Assembly (NCBI GenBank): GCA_929200335.1
Contig: CAKMZG010000110.1
Coordinates: 1 to 8,010 of the forward strand
Origin: an uncultured Alphaproteobacteria bacterium
Lineage (GTDB): Bacteria; Pseudomonadota; Alphaproteobacteria; Rhizobiales; Rhizobiaceae
Direction: 5' to 3'
Length of the DNA: 8,010 nucleotides
Below, one piece after another: positions 1 to 6,830 of the stretch. Under the pieces are notes generated by a model. The model had not been told where the DNA came from, did not search any database, and saw only the letters and a program-made list of their open reading frames with translations. A program made the translations under genes and the position numbers. Position 1 is the stretch's first letter, and each line of letters opens with the position of its first letter.

Positions 1-16
1 AATTTACGTTGACCAC

Positions 17-751
17 CTACTTCCCAAAAATCAAATAGGCGGGGGTTCTGCCTTCGCGGATGGCTTTGGCCTCATAGCGGGTGCGGTGCCAGCCAGCCCA
101 AGGTTCACGCCAATCATCAGCGCGCTTGGCTTTCCACGCCAATTTGCCGTGGGTTTCTACTTGCCAAAGCGTCCAATTGATATAGCTCTCAATATCAGAA
201 GCAAAGCGAAACTCACCATCTTTTTTTAACAGCTTATAAATGCGTTCTAAATTATTTTGACTAACAAAACGACGTTTCCAATGGCGCTTTTTGTGCCATG
301 GATCAGGATACAGAAGATCGGCGCGTAAAAATGTGTCATCGGGCAGCCAGTCAATCAAAGGCCCTGCATCTTCATTATAAAGGCGAATGTTAGTGATGCT
401 CTCATCTTCAATTCTGCCTAAAATTTTTGCCATGCCATTGATAAAGGGTTCAACGCCAATGAAGCCAATTTCAGGATGGGTTTTAGCTTGCTCCACTAAA
501 TGCTCACCGCCACCAAAGCCTATTTCTAAGCGGTAGTTGTCATAAGACTTATCAAAAAAATTAGCAGGATCTGCTACTTCAGGGCTGAGTGGATCAAGTA
601 ATAGGGTAGGGAGGAACTCATCGAGCAATTTTTCTTTGCGCGGGCTGAGTTTCAAACCTTTTCGGCGTCCAAAGAAAGAACTTTTCTCAAAAAGTTCGGC
701 AGCTTTTTCTTCTCGAGTAGCGGCCGTATCTTGATTTTTGTCATTTGCCAT
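17..751 (-). CDS. trmB: tRNA (guanine-N7-)-methyltransferase TrmB
   Basis: Cytoplasmic class I SAM-dependent methyltransferase that forms m7G at position 46 of tRNA. At 244 residues it is close to the usual family size. Visible signatures: SAM-binding motif I EIGFGGGEH at residues 76-84; the acidic GVEPF segment ending motif II near 99-103; the family hallmark YPDPWHKKRHWKRR near 148-161; FASDIESY near 183-190; and a C-terminal substrate-binding block TRYEAKAIREGR at 224-235. The first 35 residues are charged and low in complexity, as is common in alphaproteobacterial TrmB. I use the ATG at 751; the codon before it is an in-frame TTG that I see no reason to prefer. A weak GGA lies upstream. 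The gene follows metK on the same strand with a 43-nt gap and no convincing terminator, so it is probably co-transcribed with the enzyme that makes its methyl donor (inference). The family call is firm. Confidence 0.95.
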   Translation of the reverse strand: MANDKNQDTAATREEKAAELFEKSSFFGRRKGLKLSPRKEKLLDEFLPTLLLDPLSPEVADPANFFDKSYDNYRLEIGFGGGEHLVEQAKTHPEIGFIGVEPFINGMAKILGRIEDESITNIRLYNEDAGPLIDWLPDDTFLRADLLYPDPWHKKRHWKRRFVSQNNLERIYKLLKKDGEFRFASDIESYINWTLWQVETHGKLAWKAKRADDWREPWAGWHRTRYEAKAIREGRTPAYLIFGK

Positions 752-794
752 CAAAGCTTATCCAATATAGTAAAGTGGATGCTTTAGAGGTCTA

Positions 795-1985
795 TTAAAG
801 CGCTGCTTTTAATGCATCCACGAGATCTGTTTTTTCCCAAGAGAATCCACCCTCTTTATCAGCTTCTCGGCCAAAATGTCCATAGGCGCTCGTGCGGGCA
901 TAGATAGGTTTATTTAAATCTAAATGTTTACGAATGCCGCGAGGGGATAAATCCATTACTTTAGCAATTGCTTTTTCTACCCGCTCTTCAGATACTGTAC
1001 CTTGGCCACCCATATCCACATAGATGGAAAGCGGTTGAGCAACACCGATGGCATAAGATAATTGAATGGTACACCATTTTGCAATGCCCGCAGCCACTAC
1101 GTTTTTAGCCAAATAGCGCGCAGCATAAGCAGCAGAGCGATCCACTTTTGTAGAATCTTTACCAGAGAAAGCACCGCCACCATGAGGGGCTGCACCGCCA
1201 TAGGTATCCACAATGATCTTGCGACCTGTAAGGCCAGCATCTCCATCAGGACCACCAATTACAAATTTACCCGTTGGGTTAATGTGCCATACGGTCTCAG
1301 ATGTAATCCAGCTCTCTGGTAGCGTTTTTTCAATGTAAGGGCGAACCAGCATTGCAACATCATCAGATGTCATGCTGGCATCTAGATGCTGTGCTGATAA
1401 TACGATTGATGTGGCGCGAACTGGTTTGCCGTTTTCATAAGCAACGGTAACTTGGCTCTTTTGGTCAGGACCTAATTGAGCTGCTTCGCCAGATTTGCGT
1501 GCAGCAGCTAGGTTTTCTAAAATCTTATGGCTGTAATAAATAGGGGCTGGCATAAGTTCAGGGGTCTCATCACAAGCATAGCCAAACATGATGCCCTGAT
1601 CGCCAGCGCCCTCATCTTTATTTTCAGTGCTATCCACCCCTTGCGCGATATCTGCAGATTGTGAATGCAATAGCACATCAATATCTGCATGTTTCCAATG
1701 AAAACCATCTTGCTCATAGCCAATGTCTTTAATCGCTGCGCGAGCAACTTCTTCAATCATAGCTGGCGTAATGCTTTCGGGGCCACGGGTCTCACCTGCT
1801 ATAACAACTTTATTGGTCGTGGTTAGAGTTTCAGCAGCAACGCGGATATCCCATGGGGACATACCCGCTTTCTCGCCTTCACGGAAAAAAAGATCAACGA
1901 TTTCATCTGAAATGCGGTCAGATACTTTATCTGGATGACCTTCAGATACAGATTCGCTGGTAAATAGATAATGAGAACGAGACAT
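795..1985 (-). CDS. metK: S-adenosylmethionine synthetase MetK
   Basis: Cytoplasmic methionine adenosyltransferase: ATP + methionine + water gives S-adenosylmethionine, phosphate and diphosphate. The 396 residues match the normal length. Signatures: ESVSEGHPDKVSDRISD at residues 11-27 with His17 and Asp19 of the ATP/metal site; the methionine-loop motif GAGDQGIMFGYA at 126-137; GGPDGDAGLTGRKIIVDTYGG at 244-264; and the phosphate-binding block GGGAFSGKDSTKVDRS at 269-284. I start it at the ATG at 1985 (MSRSHYLFTSESV), where family homology begins, with GGGG 8 nt upstream as the Shine-Dalgarno. The frame stays open another 23 codons upstream, but that stretch coincides with a structured leader that resembles a SAM-II-class riboswitch and reads as non-family sequence, so I treat it as untranslated. 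The likely promoter is at 2058-2085. Feedback control by SAM at translation is the inference. trmB follows in the same direction. Confidence 0.97.
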   Translation of the reverse strand: MSRSHYLFTSESVSEGHPDKVSDRISDEIVDLFFREGEKAGMSPWDIRVAAETLTTTNKVVIAGETRGPESITPAMIEEVARAAIKDIGYEQDGFHWKHADIDVLLHSQSADIAQGVDSTENKDEGAGDQGIMFGYACDETPELMPAPIYYSHKILENLAAARKSGEAAQLGPDQKSQVTVAYENGKPVRATSIVLSAQHLDASMTSDDVAMLVRPYIEKTLPESWITSETVWHINPTGKFVIGGPDGDAGLTGRKIIVDTYGGAAPHGGGAFSGKDSTKVDRSAAYAARYLAKNVVAAGIAKWCTIQLSYAIGVAQPLSIYVDMGGQGTVSEERVEKAIAKVMDLSPRGIRKHLDLNKPIYARTSAYGHFGREADKEGGFSWEKTDLVDALKAAL

Positions 1986-1993
1986 ATTTTGCA

Positions 1994-2050
1994 CCCCAAT
2001 GCTTAGTTGATCTTTTTTGAACGCAACAAGCAAGGTAAATACGTTCAATC
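1994..2050 (-). promoter_or_regulatory. Candidate SAM-II/SAM-V-class riboswitch in the metK leader
   Basis: On the minus strand a perfect 7-bp stem P1 forms between UUGAACG (2048-2042) and CGUUCAA (2023-2017), closing an 18-nt loop. The loop carries AUUUACC near its start, like the loop of SAM-II RNAs, and ends in GCUUGUUG (2031-2024). That segment can pair with CAACUAAGC (2009-2001) downstream of P1 through eight base pairs with one bulged U, giving an H-type pseudoknot. The strand between them is A-rich (AAAAAAGAU), as expected for the triplex-forming linker, and CUAA resembles the conserved 3' core. GGGG at 1997-1994, the metK ribosome binding site, lies immediately 3' and could also pair with the loop ACC. 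The predicted effect is that SAM binding closes the pseudoknot and hides the binding site. Pairing and placement are seen directly; class assignment is from memory of the consensus and was not computed. Confidence 0.72.
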
Positions 2051-2057
2051 TCATATC

Positions 2058-2085
2058 GATATAAAGATTTCTTTATGTTAGTCAA
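2058..2085 (-). promoter_or_regulatory. Putative sigma70-type promoter of metK
   Basis: On the minus strand TTGACT (2085-2080) is separated by 16 nt from TATATC (2063-2058). The predicted transcription start is near 2051, just before the first stem of the metK pseudoknot leader at 2048. That agreement supports both calls. The -10 is an imperfect match. Confidence 0.55.
2061..2076. promoter_or_regulatory. 16-bp palindrome inside the metK promoter spacer
   Basis: ATAAAGA-TT-TCTTTAT has two perfect 7-bp arms around a 2-bp centre. It lies between the -35 and -10 boxes of the predicted metK promoter, a classic repressor position, and is followed by a second short palindrome ATATCGATAT at 2053-2062 that overlaps the -10. 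A dimeric DNA-binding protein could use it as an operator. No regulator is identified; the nearby XRE protein is only a positional candidate. In this AT-rich region chance occurrence is possible. Confidence 0.4.
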
Positions 2086-2162
2086 GTAATTTGTGATTAT
2101 ATTGCCATTGCAGACAATAAATAAATAGGTTAATTTTTGTGCCTGTGGCAAATGGGAAGAAT

Positions 2163-3434
2163 ATGAAACATCAAGAATTTTTAATTAATTTATTTCATGC
2201 GGCCGTTGATGCCGCTGATTCCGTCTTGGCTTTAAAACCACATATCCCAGATAAACCAAGAGGCAAAACCGTTGTTATTGGCGCAGGTAAAGGCGCTGCA
2301 CAATTGGCCAGTGCATTTGAAACCCTATGGCAGGAAAAACATGGCGATGCACCATATGAAGGCGTTGTGGTTACCCGTTATGGGTTTGGTGTGCCGTGCG
2401 AAAAGATTAAAGTTATTGAGGCCAGTCACCCTGTGCCAGATCAAAATTCTGTTGCAGGTGCCAATGCGCTGTTTCAGGCTGTTGATGGTTTAACGGAAGA
2501 TGATTTAGTGATTGGGCTTATTTGTGGTGGTGGCTCAGCTTTATTGATTGCCCCTGAAGATGGGTTGGAATTATCTGATAAAATTGCATTGAATGAAGCG
2601 CTTTTAGCCTCAGGTGCGCCAATATCGGCTATGAATATCATTCGTAAAGCTTGCTCTAAGATTAAAGGTGGACGTTTGGCAAAGGCAGCCTACCCAGCTC
2701 AAGTGATGAATTTTATTGTCTCTGATGTGCCAGGCGATAGCCCCCATGAAGTAGCTTCAGGTCCAACGGTTCCAAGTGATGCGGATAATCACTCAGCCCT
2801 CACCGCAATTGCAGATTATGGCATTGAGGTGAATGAAAAGATTAAAGCCCATATAGTAAGGGCATCAAGCATTCCTTCTCCAACAGATATAGAATTTCAA
2901 AATCTTGCCACAAAGGTGATTGCATCCAATGCATGTTCGTTAGAAGCAGCTGCTGATTATGCAAAGGCTCAAGGTTATGAAACGGTAATCTTATCCGACG
3001 CCATTGAAGGTGAGGCGCGAGAAATCGCAAAAATGCACGGTGCTATGGTGCGCGAAATTATTACCCGTAATAGGCCTTTTAAAAAACCTGTCGTTTTATT
3101 ATCAGGTGGTGAAACTACCGTGACCCTATCTAATCATGCTGGTAAAGGCGGCAATAACAGTGAATTTATGTTATCGCTAGCCATTGAACTGGATGGGGTT
3201 GATGGCTTTTCCGCTTTGGCTGCTGATACCGATGGGATAGATGGCAGTGAAAGTAATGCGGGTGCATTTGTTAATGGTAAGACAGCAAGCAAAATGCGGG
3301 CAGCAGGAGTTAACCCTAGAGCAGCACTTAAACGCAATGATTCATGGACAGCATTTGATGCTATCGATGGTCTATTCTCCCCAGGGCCAACGGGAACTAA
3401 TGTTAATGATTTTAGAGTGATTTTAATAGATTAA
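2163..3434 (+). CDS. gckA: Glycerate 2-kinase, class II (GckA/TtuD, MOFRL family)
   Basis: Phosphorylates D-glycerate with ATP to 2-phosphoglycerate, linking serine, glyoxylate or tartrate breakdown to lower glycolysis; some databases label homologues as hydroxypyruvate reductase TtuD. The 423 residues fit the family. Seen: VVIGAGKGAA near residues 37-46 with the proposed catalytic Lys43; ICGGGSALL near 120-128; the segment IRKACSKIKGGRLA; VSDVPGD; the MOFRL-region block LSGGETTV; DTDGIDG at 355-361; and PGPTGTNVNDFRVIL near the end. The block usually written GGRNxE reads GGNNSE at 329-334, so the customary Arg is Asn331. I start at the ATG at 2163, preceded by GGGAAGA; an in-frame GTG at 2139 is possible but lies before the conserved N-terminus. 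It is the only plus-strand gene, divergent from metK and convergent with the XRE gene. A weak promoter (TTGCAG 2108, TAATTT 2131, 17-nt spacing) is possible. Confidence 0.9.
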   Translation: MKHQEFLINLFHAAVDAADSVLALKPHIPDKPRGKTVVIGAGKGAAQLASAFETLWQEKHGDAPYEGVVVTRYGFGVPCEKIKVIEASHPVPDQNSVAGANALFQAVDGLTEDDLVIGLICGGGSALLIAPEDGLELSDKIALNEALLASGAPISAMNIIRKACSKIKGGRLAKAAYPAQVMNFIVSDVPGDSPHEVASGPTVPSDADNHSALTAIADYGIEVNEKIKAHIVRASSIPSPTDIEFQNLATKVIASNACSLEAAADYAKAQGYETVILSDAIEGEAREIAKMHGAMVREIITRNRPFKKPVVLLSGGETTVTLSNHAGKGGNNSEFMLSLAIELDGVDGFSALAADTDGIDGSESNAGAFVNGKTASKMRAAGVNPRAALKRNDSWTAFDAIDGLFSPGPTGTNVNDFRVILID

Positions 3435-3452
3435 AAATGCCTTTGTGGCGCT

Positions 3453-3923
3453 TTATCTATCAGCAAGACTTTCTACCAGCTCAACAATTTTCTTGCGAAT
3501 TTTAGGGTCTTTAATTTTGACAAAGGCGCGATTTAAGTGCAGACCATCATTGCTGGATAGAAAATCCATAATGAACTTGCTTTGGCCTTCTTCAAACCCT
3601 TTGGGCTTTTCAATTGTTCTAGGTGTTTTGTTACTGGGAGCTTTTTCAAAGAAATAACTTACCGGCACATTTAAGATATTAGCCAATTCAAAGAGCTTGC
3701 TGGCGCTAAGGCGATTTGCACCTTTTTCATATTTCTGAATTTGTTGAAACGTAATACCAAGTGAATCTGCCAATTTTTCTTGGCTAATATCAAGCATATT
3801 TCGGCGCAGTCGAAGTCTACCTCCAACGTGCACATCTACCGGATTAGGTGCTTTCGTTTTCTCTTTTGTCAAATCATTCCCGCCTGTATAGAAGTGGTAA
3901 CAGTCTACTTTGATAGATTCCAT
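3453..3923 (-). CDS. XRE/SinR-like helix-turn-helix transcriptional regulator
   Basis: Small DNA-binding regulator of the type found beside lnt in Rhizobiales; the Sinorhizobium PhrR protein, reported near the lnt-type gene actA and acid-inducible, is the comparison I know. From the ATG at 3923 it would have 156 residues. The HTH_3 domain spans about 36-90: SQEKLADSLGITFQQIQKYEKG at 47-68 carries both helices, followed by LSASKLFELANILNVPVSYFFE. The C-terminal part (about 115-156) ends in KIKDPKIRKKIVELVESLADR, a segment shared by this subfamily. The start is uncertain. The ATG has AGG 7 nt upstream, but a TTG at 3872 has a richer GGCGGG 6 nt upstream and gives a protein starting TKEKTKAPNPVDVHVG, where the conserved region begins. 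Only 26 nt separate the ATG from the lnt stop, so it is probably the last gene of the corC-lnt unit. The target is unknown. Confidence 0.88.
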   Translation of the reverse strand: MESIKVDCYHFYTGGNDLTKEKTKAPNPVDVHVGGRLRLRRNMLDISQEKLADSLGITFQQIQKYEKGANRLSASKLFELANILNVPVSYFFEKAPSNKTPRTIEKPKGFEEGQSKFIMDFLSSNDGLHLNRAFVKIKDPKIRKKIVELVESLADR

Positions 3924-3949
3924 TTGTAAACCTGAAGACTGCGGAGTTT

Positions 3950-5545
3950 TTATGCTGTTTTACGCATTCCATAGAGCAGGATTATTAATAAGGTAAATAG
4001 TATCAAAAGGAAAGTTAAATTTTGAGATAGTTTGTTTACCTTTTTATGGTAAAGCGCTATTTCAGCAATCATAAGACCTTGTGTATTAAGCGCTATAGAT
4101 TGGGTGATGTCCCCCAGCGGGTTGATAATTGCCGATATGCCGCTATTTGCAGAGCGGAATATGCTAAGGCGTTCTTCGACAGCTCTAATTTGAGTTTGAC
4201 GTAGGTGTTGATAAGGTCCCGGCGTATCTCCAAACCAACCATCATTTGTGATGTTAATTATCCACTGGGGCGAGACAGTAGTGTTTTTCGATACCAATTG
4301 GTTGGGAAAGATAACTTCATAACAGATTAGCGGTAAGAAAGCTGGAATATCATTAATTTTAATGATCTTCCTTTGTTTGCCATGGCTAAATCCGCCTGGA
4401 AGTTGAGTAAGTTGTCTTATGCCTAGGCTTTCTAAAAAATCCTGAAAGGGAAGAAATTCGCCAAAGGGCAAAAGATGTGTTTTATCTGAATGCTCGGTTA
4501 TTTTGCCCTCATCATTAATGACCATGAGCGAATTATAAGTGCGATATTGAAGACCATCATTATAGGTTTCAAAGCGTAAACCACCTGCTATCAATAGTGT
4601 ATCTTTTTCTAGGCTCTTACCAATGATGTCTTGGGCATCGGGGCTTTCTTGTAAATAAAATGGAAAGGTGGATTCAGGCCAAATGATTATATCTGCTTCA
4701 GTTTTGTCAGATTCTGTAACATCTAAAAGCTTGTTAAAATTCTCCTGCTTTTTAACTGGGTTCCATTTATCTTTTTGCGCAATATTAGGTTGAACAATCT
4801 TAATGATTTTGTTTTCAATTGGGTGAACTATATTGTCTTGATTATAATGTACCAAGCCGTAGATGAAATGACTGAAAAATAACATAGCGCAAGAGCCTAG
4901 GAGTATAAAATCTTGTTCTTGGGTGCTAGATTTTCGAATGAGTATAACGGGGCTTGAAAAAACTAGAATTGCTAAAATATTTAAAGGGTAAAATCCAATT
5001 AAAGATACGGACTGCATCCATAGCGGTGAGGGCATCGCCGCATAGCCAAGGGCATTCCATGGAAATCCTGTAAACCAAGTGCCACGAAAATATTCAGCAA
5101 CCCCAAAACCAAAAGCAAAAGCTACTACAGAGATGTAATTTTTTTGCCAAAATATCCGTGCGATCATGGCGCCAAGCCCGTAATATATGGCAAGTGCTGC
5201 AGGGAGTGCTACAATCGCAAAGGGCATGAAATAGATGAATTCGTCGCTATCTACTAAAAATGCAGAGCCAATCCACCATAGGCTTGCTAATAAATAACCA
5301 AAGCCAAACAACCAGCCGCGCTTGAACGATGACCATAGATTAGCCTTGCTCCAATTGGAGCGTGGATTAATATCGCCATCCATAACCCAAATCATAAGAG
5401 GCAGTGTGATGAATAAAATCAGCGAATTATCATAGGGCGCTTGAGCAAACACAGACATGCCGCCAAGTGCTAGGGTCAATAAATTGCGCAGGCTAGGAGA
5501 TAGCAAATTTGATGATTGAAGGTTAATCACTTGCCTTCTCATCAT
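3950..5545 (-). CDS. lnt: Apolipoprotein N-acyltransferase Lnt
   Basis: Inner-membrane enzyme that moves an acyl chain from phospholipid to the N-terminal cysteine of apolipoproteins, the last step of lipoprotein maturation. The 531 residues compare with about 512 in E. coli. The first ~230 residues are a run of hydrophobic segments (for example LILFITLPLMIWVM, GWLFGFGYLLASLWWIG, FMPFAIVALPAALAIYYGL, ISVVAFAFGFGVA, and LNILAILVFSSPVIL). A periplasmic carbon-nitrogen hydrolase domain follows, with the catalytic triad in order: Glu291 in WPESTFPF, Lys355 in DKTHLLPFGEF and Cys408 in LICYEVIF. Their spacing closely matches E. coli Glu267, Lys335 and Cys387. A final hydrophobic anchor (LTFLLILFTLLIILLYG) ends the protein. 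The ATG at 5545 lies inside the corC 3' end (23-nt overlap), so translational coupling is likely; no clear ribosome binding site precedes it. A GTG at 5530 behind AGAAGG is an alternative but is spaced too tightly. Confidence 0.95.
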   Translation of the reverse strand: MMRRQVINLQSSNLLSPSLRNLLTLALGGMSVFAQAPYDNSLILFITLPLMIWVMDGDINPRSNWSKANLWSSFKRGWLFGFGYLLASLWWIGSAFLVDSDEFIYFMPFAIVALPAALAIYYGLGAMIARIFWQKNYISVVAFAFGFGVAEYFRGTWFTGFPWNALGYAAMPSPLWMQSVSLIGFYPLNILAILVFSSPVILIRKSSTQEQDFILLGSCAMLFFSHFIYGLVHYNQDNIVHPIENKIIKIVQPNIAQKDKWNPVKKQENFNKLLDVTESDKTEADIIIWPESTFPFYLQESPDAQDIIGKSLEKDTLLIAGGLRFETYNDGLQYRTYNSLMVINDEGKITEHSDKTHLLPFGEFLPFQDFLESLGIRQLTQLPGGFSHGKQRKIIKINDIPAFLPLICYEVIFPNQLVSKNTTVSPQWIINITNDGWFGDTPGPYQHLRQTQIRAVEERLSIFRSANSGISAIINPLGDITQSIALNTQGLMIAEIALYHKKVNKLSQNLTFLLILFTLLIILLYGMRKTA

Positions 5546-6677
5546 TATCTGTATTTTTTATAGGCTTGCGGCGGCGATCAATGATCCGTTTTTCAACAAT
5601 TTCGAGTTTTTTGATGCGCCTAGGATCAGCATCAATGATGCGAAACTCAAAATTGCTTAGCCCTTCAATAACTTCACCACGAACGGGAATGCGGCCAGCT
5701 ATAGCAAAAACAAGACCACCAATGGTATCCACATCTTCAGCCACATCACCAGCATTAAAATTGTCGCCAATGACAGCTTGTACTTCTTTTAAATCAGCGC
5801 GCGCATCAGCAATATAACGATCATTTGCAGATTTGCTAATGAGTGGGCCATCTTCATCATCGTGTTCATCTTCAATCTCACCGACGACTTCTTCAACGAT
5901 ATCTTCCAAGGATACGATGCCATCTGTGCCACCATATTCATCGATCACCAAAGCCATTTGAATACGCTCTGCCTGCATGCGAGACATTAGTGTATTAACC
6001 AACATGGAAGGCGGTACGAATAAAACAGGACGAATGAGCTTTAATTCTTTGATGGTCTTTTTAAGGTTCACGCGCTCAAGGTCTAGTTTACTAAACCCAC
6101 TACGAGATTTGCGTGTAATAGAGCGATTTGTAAGATATGAAACCACATCGCGAATATGTACCATGCCTTTAGGGTCGTCTAACGTATCGCTGAAAATAGG
6201 CATTCGAGAGTGTGCAGAATCTTCAAAAATTTGTAGCAATTCGCTCAAAGGCGTAGTGTCTTCTACAGCTATAATATCTGTACGAGGCACCATAACATCC
6301 TCAACCCGCACTTCTTTTAGGCGCAAAATATTATGCAGCATTGAGCGTTCTTCGGGGGAGAATACTGTAGAATCTTGCCCTTCATTGGAAAGTGCGTCAG
6401 TAAGTTCTTCACGTAAAGAACCATTTGTACGCAGGCCAATACGCGCTAAGAAACGTGAGAATAGACTTTGCTGATGTGTATCTGATTTCAATTCAGGCGT
6501 ATCAACAACTACCAGAGCATTAGCATTTTGAGATGCATTATCTGAAGATGAAATATTCAAAGATGAGTCTTTTATGGGAGGGTGTATGTTAGAGCTTCTC
6601 GAGTCTGGCTCGGGATCATTTTTTAAAGCTTCTTCTGTTGTTTCAACGGAAATGCTTTGGGATTGTTCAATATTCAT
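5523..6677 (-). CDS. CorC/TlyC-type CBS-domain protein (HlyC/CorC family)
   Basis: Soluble member of the hemolysin C/CorC family without the membrane DUF21 domain, linked by homology to magnesium/cobalt handling and membrane integrity; the true biochemical role of this subgroup is unsettled and the hemolysin name is historical. Of 384 residues, 1-70 are acidic, serine- and asparagine-rich and probably disordered. Two CBS domains follow: about 124-180, beginning RVEDVMVPRTDI and including GMVHIRDVV, and about 214-270, with MALVIDEYGGTDGIVSLEDIVEEVVGEIEDE. A CorC_HlyC (transporter-associated) domain lies at about 285-363 with DVDTIGGLVFAIAGRIPVRGE. The tail is basic (KRIIDRRRKP). The ATG at 6677 has no Shine-Dalgarno (TACCTT precedes it), which is notable because the 5' region is long and can fold. 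It overlaps lnt downstream, the usual corC-lnt pairing. A promoter is predicted at 6831-6839. Confidence 0.92.
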   Translation of the reverse strand: MNIEQSQSISVETTEEALKNDPEPDSRSSNIHPPIKDSSLNISSSDNASQNANALVVVDTPELKSDTHQQSLFSRFLARIGLRTNGSLREELTDALSNEGQDSTVFSPEERSMLHNILRLKEVRVEDVMVPRTDIIAVEDTTPLSELLQIFEDSAHSRMPIFSDTLDDPKGMVHIRDVVSYLTNRSITRKSRSGFSKLDLERVNLKKTIKELKLIRPVLFVPPSMLVNTLMSRMQAERIQMALVIDEYGGTDGIVSLEDIVEEVVGEIEDEHDDEDGPLISKSANDRYIADARADLKEVQAVIGDNFNAGDVAEDVDTIGGLVFAIAGRIPVRGEVIEGLSNFEFRIIDADPRRIKKLEIVEKRIIDRRRKPIKNTDNDEKASD

Positions 6678-6713
6678 AAGGTATCAATCTGGTTTAAAAT
6701 TCTATAGCTAATC

Positions 6714-6760
6714 CAATATAAAATGATTAAGCATTTTGGCTTAAACATTGGTTTATATTG
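6714..6760 (-). repeat. Nested inverted repeat in the corC 5' region
   Basis: The outer arms CAATATAAA (6714-6722) and TTTATATTG (6752-6760) are a perfect 9-bp inverted repeat. Nested inside them, TTAAGC (6727-6732) and GCTTAA (6739-6744) form a perfect 6-bp stem with a 6-nt loop. In corC mRNA this would be a two-tier hairpin ending about 37 nt before the start codon. It has no following U-run, so it is not a standard terminator. It could be an mRNA-stability or translation-control element, or simply AT-rich chance pairing. Confidence 0.45.
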
Positions 6761-6824
6761 TTAGTCTTGGCTGAAAAAATTTAACAAAGTAAAATATTTC
6801 AACTTTAACTGTAATTGCAGTCAT
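6753..6824 (-). other. Possible leaderless 23-codon leader ORF upstream of corC
   Basis: An ATG at 6824 opens a 23-residue frame (MTAITVKVEIFYFVKFFQPR then LTI) ending with TAA at 6755-6753. The ATG falls 7 nt after the extended -10 box at 6831-6839, so the predicted transcription start would be the A of this ATG, giving a leaderless message. Its stop codon lies inside the first arm of the hairpin at 6714-6760, as in leader-peptide attenuators. Residues 10-17 are rich in aromatics (FYFVKFF). There is no homology or ribosome binding site to support it, and it may be a chance ORF. Confidence 0.2.
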
Positions 6825-6830
6825 ATGTAT

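Noticed and set aside
797..815. Hairpin at the metK 3' end (TTAAAAGC/GCTTTAA) as a terminator
   Set aside because: The stem is bulged and part of the coding sequence and has no following U-run; trmB is probably reached by read-through.
1986..2054. A 23-codon N-terminal extension of MetK, open in frame from an ATG at 2054
   Set aside because: The residues are unlike any MetK N-terminus, the stretch coincides with the pseudoknot leader, and the ATG at 1985 has its own GGGG ribosome binding site.
1942..2151. Minus-strand ORF spanning the metK start and its upstream region
   Set aside because: It overlaps the conserved MetK N-terminus in another frame and crosses the promoter and leader; the protein resembles nothing known.
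2139..2162. Upstream GTG start for the glycerate kinase
   Set aside because: It adds eight non-conserved residues and has a weaker ribosome binding site than the ATG at 2163.
3433..3454. Terminator between the convergent glycerate kinase and XRE genes
   Set aside because: Only GCC/GGC plus AAA/TTT pairs with mismatches between them, and no solid U-run on the plus side; too weak to call, although a bidirectional terminator would be expected here.
5977..6474. Plus-strand 165-codon ORF opposite corC
   Set aside because: The minus-strand frame encodes clear CBS domains; the opposite frame is serine/arginine-rich with no recognisable domain and no promoter, so it is a shadow.
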